From assembly GCA_900550335.1 (NCBI GenBank), contig URRU01000066.1, positions 1 to 9,411 on the forward strand: a stretch of 9,411 bases of DNA, in the 5' to 3' direction. The stretch is from an uncultured Clostridium sp. (lineage in GTDB: Bacteria > Bacillota > Clostridia > Peptostreptococcales > Peptostreptococcaceae). This document shows, piece by piece, positions 6,056 through 9,411 of the stretch (position 1 is its first letter; each line of letters starts with the position of its first letter). The translations under genes and the position numbers were made by a program. The notes below the pieces were generated by a model. It worked only from the letters and a program-made list of their open reading frames with translations. It was not told the DNA's origin and made no database searches.

Positions 6056-8323
6056 TTATTCTTTCACTAGGTCTAGTGTAGTATATTCTTTGTTTATCTT
6101 CTTAATTCCCTGATTTTCAAAGGCTATTGTTACATCACTTCCAGCCATTGCGACTACTGTTCCAACACCGAATTTTGGATGGTATACCTTTGAGCCTAGT
6201 TTAATATCCTCAGGTTCTGCCATTTTATTTTCATTTTTATTTGTTGCATTCATTTTTTTAGCAACTTCTTCTCTGTTCATGCTATTCATGTATTTTTTAG
6301 TGTACTTGTCTAATATATTGTAGCTGCTCTTAGTGTATGTTAGCTCTCTTTTACCCATGTATAGTTTCTCTATACACTCGTCTGGCAACTCCTCTATAAA
6401 TCTAGACTGTATAGCATGATTTGTCTTTCCGTAAAGAGTTCTTTTTTCAGTCATTGTAAGGTATAATTCTTCCCTAGCTCTTGTAATTCCAACATAACAA
6501 AGTCTTCTTTCTTCCTCTATGTCTGAATCCTTCATAGATTTTATTGCTCTAGATATTGGGAACAATCCTTCTTCCATTCCTGTTATAAATACAACTGGGA
6601 ACTCTAGCCCTTTAGATGTATGCATTGTCATTAGAGATACTCTGTTTGGCTCTTCGTCCTCAGTTGTTTCTGATGTAAGTGCTACACTTGTAAGGAATGT
6701 CTCTAAAGATTTATCTTCAAGATTTTCATCATCGCTATTTTCGAATTCAAGTGCTATAGATATAAACTCGTTTAAGTTGTCTATTCTGTCCTGAGCCTCT
6801 TCATATTTACCATTCATGCTATTCTGATTTTTCTTCATTTCTTCTTCTAGCTCGTATATGTATCCTGTACTGTCTAGTACTTTTTCTATCAATTTGCTTA
6901 CAGGATATACTTCTTTTATTGCTCTAAGAGTCCCTACTAAATCTACAAATCCATTTATCTGTTTTTTAGCTTTTGTAGATATTTCTGAGTTTGAGTCTAT
7001 GTCTAAAAGTACAGAGTACATACTTTCCTGTTTTAGACTAGCTCTGTCCTCTATTTTTTCTATTGTTCTAAGTCCTATTCCCCTTCTTGGAACGTTGATT
7101 ATTCTCTTTAGAGATATGTCGTCCTGAGGGTTTGCAATTATTCTAAGATATGCAATTAAGTCTTTTATTTCTTTTCTTTCATAGAATTTTGTTCCTCCAT
7201 ATATATTGTAAGGAACTCCGGCTCTGTTAAGTGCATCTTCTATAGGTCTAGCCTGTGCATTTGCTCTGTAAAGTACTGCACAATCGCTGTATTTTCTGCC
7301 TTCTCCATGTACTTTATCTATTATTGTCTCTGCTATAAATCTTCCTTCTTCTAGCTCATTTTCGGCAAGTTCTATTTTTATTTTTTCGCCTTCAGTTTTT
7401 TCACTCCAAAGTTTTTTTCTTTTTCTTTCTATATTATTTGAGATTACATGGTTTGCCGCATCAAGTATTACCTGAGTCGATCTGTAGTTCTGCTCTAATT
7501 TAACTACAAAAACATCATCGTAATCCTTTTCAAATTCAAGTATATTTCTGATGTCGGCACCTCTCCATCCGTATATACTCTGGTCATCGTCACCTACGAC
7601 ACATATATTTTTGTGCCCCATCGCTAATTGTTTTATAAATTCGTACTGAGCCATACTTGTATCCTGATATTCGTCGACCATTATGTATCTAAATCTGCTT
7701 CTGTAGTAGTCTAATACTTCTGGATTTTTCTTGAATAATTCTACAGTTTTTATTATTAAGTCGTCAAAGTCAAGTGCACTATTTCTTTTTAGTCTGTCCT
7801 GATATAAAGAATATATATCAGCTATTTTAGACATTCTTGGGTCTCCAGCGCAGTCATCTTTGTACTGTTTTGGAGATTTTAATTTATCTTTTGCACCTGA
7901 TATATAACTGATTACTGTTTTAGGTTCAAATGCCTTGTCACTTATGTTTAATTCTTTTAAGCAGTCTTTTATCAGTGTTACCTGGTCAGCAGCATCGTAA
8001 ATTACGAAACTTCTGTTGTATCCTATTTTGTTTATGTCTTTTCTAAGTATTCTTACACAGCAAGAGTGGAATGTACTAATCCACATATCTTTTGTGTCTG
8101 ATTCTACAGTTTCTTCTACTCTTTCTCGCATTTCATTTGCCGCTTTGTTGGTAAATGTTATTGCAAGTATGTTTGCTGGCTGTACACCTTTATCTATTAG
8201 ATGTGCAATTCTAGTTGTAAGCACTCTAGTTTTACCCGAACCAGCCCCTGCAAGTATAAGAACTGGCCCCTCAGTTCTTTCAACCGCCCGTCTTTGAGAC
8301 GGATTTAATGTATCTAAATTCAT
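6056..8323 (-). CDS. pcrA: ATP-dependent DNA helicase PcrA (UvrD/Rep family)
   Basis: This 755-residue superfamily 1A helicase is full length. It unwinds DNA 3' to 5' in nucleotide-excision repair and plasmid replication, clears RecA, and acts at stalled RNA polymerase. Motifs appear in order: Q motif (LNPSQ, 6-10), Walker A GAGSGKT (26-32), motif Ia ITFTNKAANEM (55-65), motif II VDEYQD (216-221), motif III VVGDDDQSIYGWRG (242-255), motif IV LEQNYRST (276-283), motif V VSLMTMHTSKGLEF (562-575) and motif VI ERRLCYVGITRA (605-616). A charged linker (about 650-702) leads to the C-terminal Tudor-like domain (LGSKVYHPKFGVGTV, 709-723), which in PcrA contacts RNA polymerase. The ATG is preceded by AAAAGGAGAA at 8331-8340, an ideal ribosome binding site, and by a good sigma-A promoter. 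No residue of the core motifs is missing. Confidence 0.98.
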   Translation of the reverse strand: MNLDTLNPSQRRAVERTEGPVLILAGAGSGKTRVLTTRIAHLIDKGVQPANILAITFTNKAANEMRERVEETVESDTKDMWISTFHSCCVRILRKDINKIGYNRSFVIYDAADQVTLIKDCLKELNISDKAFEPKTVISYISGAKDKLKSPKQYKDDCAGDPRMSKIADIYSLYQDRLKRNSALDFDDLIIKTVELFKKNPEVLDYYRSRFRYIMVDEYQDTSMAQYEFIKQLAMGHKNICVVGDDDQSIYGWRGADIRNILEFEKDYDDVFVVKLEQNYRSTQVILDAANHVISNNIERKRKKLWSEKTEGEKIKIELAENELEEGRFIAETIIDKVHGEGRKYSDCAVLYRANAQARPIEDALNRAGVPYNIYGGTKFYERKEIKDLIAYLRIIANPQDDISLKRIINVPRRGIGLRTIEKIEDRASLKQESMYSVLLDIDSNSEISTKAKKQINGFVDLVGTLRAIKEVYPVSKLIEKVLDSTGYIYELEEEMKKNQNSMNGKYEEAQDRIDNLNEFISIALEFENSDDENLEDKSLETFLTSVALTSETTEDEEPNRVSLMTMHTSKGLEFPVVFITGMEEGLFPISRAIKSMKDSDIEEERRLCYVGITRAREELYLTMTEKRTLYGKTNHAIQSRFIEELPDECIEKLYMGKRELTYTKSSYNILDKYTKKYMNSMNREEVAKKMNATNKNENKMAEPEDIKLGSKVYHPKFGVGTVVAMAGSDVTIAFENQGIKKINKEYTTLDLVKE

Positions 8324-8357
8324 GTTTGTGTTCTCCTTTTGTTCGATTATAATATAT

Positions 8358-8386
8358 ATTTTAAGCTATTCTACAACTTTTGACAA
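8358..8386 (-). promoter_or_regulatory. Sigma-A promoter of pcrA
   Basis: On the minus strand TTGTCA (8381-8386) and TAAAAT (8358-8363) are separated by exactly 17 nt, and each matches consensus at five of six positions. Transcription would start near 8351, about 28 nt before the ATG. A second TATAAT at 8346-8351 has no well-spaced -35. The promoter sits 2 bp outside the left boundary of the fold-back element. Confidence 0.6.
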
Positions 8387-8388
8387 CG

Positions 8389-8589
8389 TAGACAAAAAAA
8401 GCTGTTGTAGTTTTGTAATAGGCTTTCTAGGCATGTAATCACAATTATTTGCTCTCCAGTCCTCAACGCCCCATACTATTATGTAACACATTTCAATGTA
8501 TAGGGCGTTTGTGGAATTGTCGACGCAAATTAATTCATGATTACATACCAAAACGCCATTACAAAAATTACAACAGCTATTTTTATTTA
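8389..8589. repeat. About 200-bp imperfect fold-back element (MITE-like), also terminating the ATPase gene
   Basis: The whole segment is an imperfect inverted repeat with two arms of nearly 100 nt and a centre near 8486 (ATGT-AAC-ACAT). The outer 21 nt of the arms (8389-8409 against the complement of 8569-8589) match at 18 positions, including an unbroken GCTGTTGTA. Similarity continues inward through TTTTGTAAT, ATGTAATCA, AATTA/TTTGC and ACGCCC blocks with small indels, at roughly three quarters identity by eye. Both outer ends are TA dinucleotides. On the minus strand the left end reads CAGC followed by seven T, so a transcript from the ATPase gene would end in a hairpin plus U-run. Small reading frames on both strands inside it are by-products of the palindrome. 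A MITE, an inverted duplication or a structured RNA are the options; the family is not recognised. Confidence 0.75.
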
Positions 8590-9410
8590 TACTGTGCAAA
8601 TTTTGTTTTTATTGTTTTTAAATTCGTTTCTTCTTTTGTTTCTCCATTTTTTAATTCGTTATTTTTTAATTCGTTGTAGATTTTTATTATCCAAGGTGTT
8701 TTTAATCCTGCATTTTTTATCATTTTTTCGTCCATAAACACCTCATCAGGATTTCCCGCTTTTATTATTTCTCCCTTATTCATAACATAAACATAATCAC
8801 ATATTTCGTATATCAAATCCATATCATGGCTAGAGATTACCACTTTTGTTCCATTTTTTTTCATATTTTTGATTATGTCCACAACTGCATCGGTACTTCT
8901 AGGGTCTAACCCCGATGTCGGCTCATCAAGTAGCACTGTTTCATTTTGCATAGCTATTACAGATGCAATCGCAACCCTTTTTTTCTGACCATAGCTTAAA
9001 AATTGAACAGGCTTATCTATAAATTCGCTTCCATTTACAGCCTCTAGTGCTTTTTCTACTCTCTTTTTTATATCCTCTTCATTCATTCCGATATTTCTCA
9101 TTGTAAATGCTATATCGTCGTAAACTTTAGAGTAAAATATTTGTTTCTCTGGATCTTGAAATACTATTCCAACCTTTTTTCTTAAATTATACAAATCTTT
9201 CTTTCCGTACTTTATTTTTTCATCGTTATATCTTATTTCTCCAGAATTTGGCTTTAATATTCCAGTCATATTCATAAATAAAGTGGATTTTCCACATCCA
9301 TTTTCACCTATTACTCCAATTATATCCCCTTTAGAAAAGTCCATATTTATATCTTTTAGAGCATATTTATCTTTTTCATATTTGAATGATAGATTTTCTA
9401 TTTTATACAT
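8583..9410 (-). CDS. cbiO: Energy-coupling-factor transporter ATPase, CbiO-like (cobalt/nickel type)
   Basis: This 275-residue ABC ATPase would power vitamin or metal uptake together with a membrane T component and a substrate-binding component on the cytoplasmic face. Motifs: Walker A GENGCGKST (35-43), Q-loop FQDPEKQ with Gln85, signature LSYGQKKR (138-145), Walker B TVLLDEPTSGLD (158-169), and H-loop His195. The IKYGKKDLYNLRKKVGIVFQ stretch is the reason for preferring CbiO over the EcfA pair of other ECF transporters; the substrate (cobalt) is inferred. The ATG at 9408-9410 fits the family N-terminus, but its ribosome binding site falls outside the window, so the start is probable rather than proven. 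No partner genes are visible; they would lie to the right. The C-terminus from about 245 is a lysine/glutamate-rich tail containing a duplicated ELKN unit, and the stop codon lies inside the fold-back element. Confidence 0.92.
   Translation of the reverse strand: MYKIENLSFKYEKDKYALKDINMDFSKGDIIGVIGENGCGKSTLFMNMTGILKPNSGEIRYNDEKIKYGKKDLYNLRKKVGIVFQDPEKQIFYSKVYDDIAFTMRNIGMNEEDIKKRVEKALEAVNGSEFIDKPVQFLSYGQKKRVAIASVIAMQNETVLLDEPTSGLDPRSTDAVVDIIKNMKKNGTKVVISSHDMDLIYEICDYVYVMNKGEIIKAGNPDEVFMDEKMIKNAGLKTPWIIKIYNELKNNELKNGETKEETNLKTIKTKFAQYK
8647..8676 (-). repeat. 15-nt in-frame tandem duplication in the cbiO C-terminal tail
   Basis: Units 8647-8661 and 8662-8676 differ at one of 15 positions and encode the repeated ELKNN/ELKNG of the tail. 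A third, degenerate copy lies at 8614-8628. The unit length is a multiple of three, so the reading frame is kept. Replication slippage in an unconstrained tail is the simplest explanation. Confidence 0.85.
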
Positions 9411-9411
9411 A

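Noticed and set aside
8401..8577. CRISPR-like or retron-like structured repeat
   Set aside because: There is one inverted pair only, with no regularly spaced direct repeats, no spacers, and no reverse transcriptase or cas gene in the window.
8366..8599. 77-codon minus-strand reading frame between cbiO and pcrA
   Set aside because: It starts with TTG without a ribosome binding site, overlaps the cbiO 3' end and the pcrA promoter, and lies almost wholly inside the fold-back element. The mirrored frame on the other strand shows it is a by-product of the palindrome.

Overview
The window comes from a low-GC, AT-biased Gram-positive anaerobe. A surface protein anchored by three CWB2 modules (the wall-anchoring repeat typical of Clostridioides difficile and its relatives), strong AGGAG-type ribosome binding sites, and AGA/ATA/TTA-rich codon use together point to Peptostreptococcaceae. 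A Peptostreptococcus-like species is my best guess, from memory of protein resemblance only. All six real genes lie on the minus strand, so transcription runs from right to left.

Region by region, in transcription order: (1) 8583-9410, a cobalt-type energy-coupling-factor ATPase (CbiO-like), probably the last gene of a transporter operon continuing beyond the right edge. (2) 8389-8589, a long imperfect fold-back element that supplies the ATPase stop codon, ends in a T-run usable as a terminator, and abuts the pcrA promoter. (3) 6056-8323, the DNA helicase PcrA with a good sigma-A promoter. (4) 4646-5938, M18 aminopeptidase ApeB, probably at least partly co-transcribed with pcrA. (5) 3818-4576, a patatin-like acylhydrolase with its own promoter and a 22-bp perfect palindrome near the predicted transcription start. 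(6) 3167-3697, a cytoplasmic cyclophilin with an extended -10 promoter, closed by a clear terminator. (7) An AT-rich gap of about 425 bp. (8) 310-2655, a secreted surface protein (signal peptide, EF-hand-like motif, leucine-rich region, Ig-like region, Pro-rich linker, three CWB2 repeats), closed by a bidirectional-looking terminator. (9) About 230 bp of AT-rich DNA with no gene.

Most genes are ordinary housekeeping functions: DNA repair, peptide turnover, protein folding, lipid hydrolysis and metal import. They do not form an obvious single pathway. The more unusual content is non-coding: the roughly 200-bp TA-bounded fold-back element, a 17-nt homopolymer tract inside the likely promoter of the surface-protein gene (candidate phase-variation switch), the patatin operator-like palindrome, and several small duplications at gene ends. 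I found no CRISPR array, tRNA, rRNA, complete insertion sequence or recognisable riboswitch.
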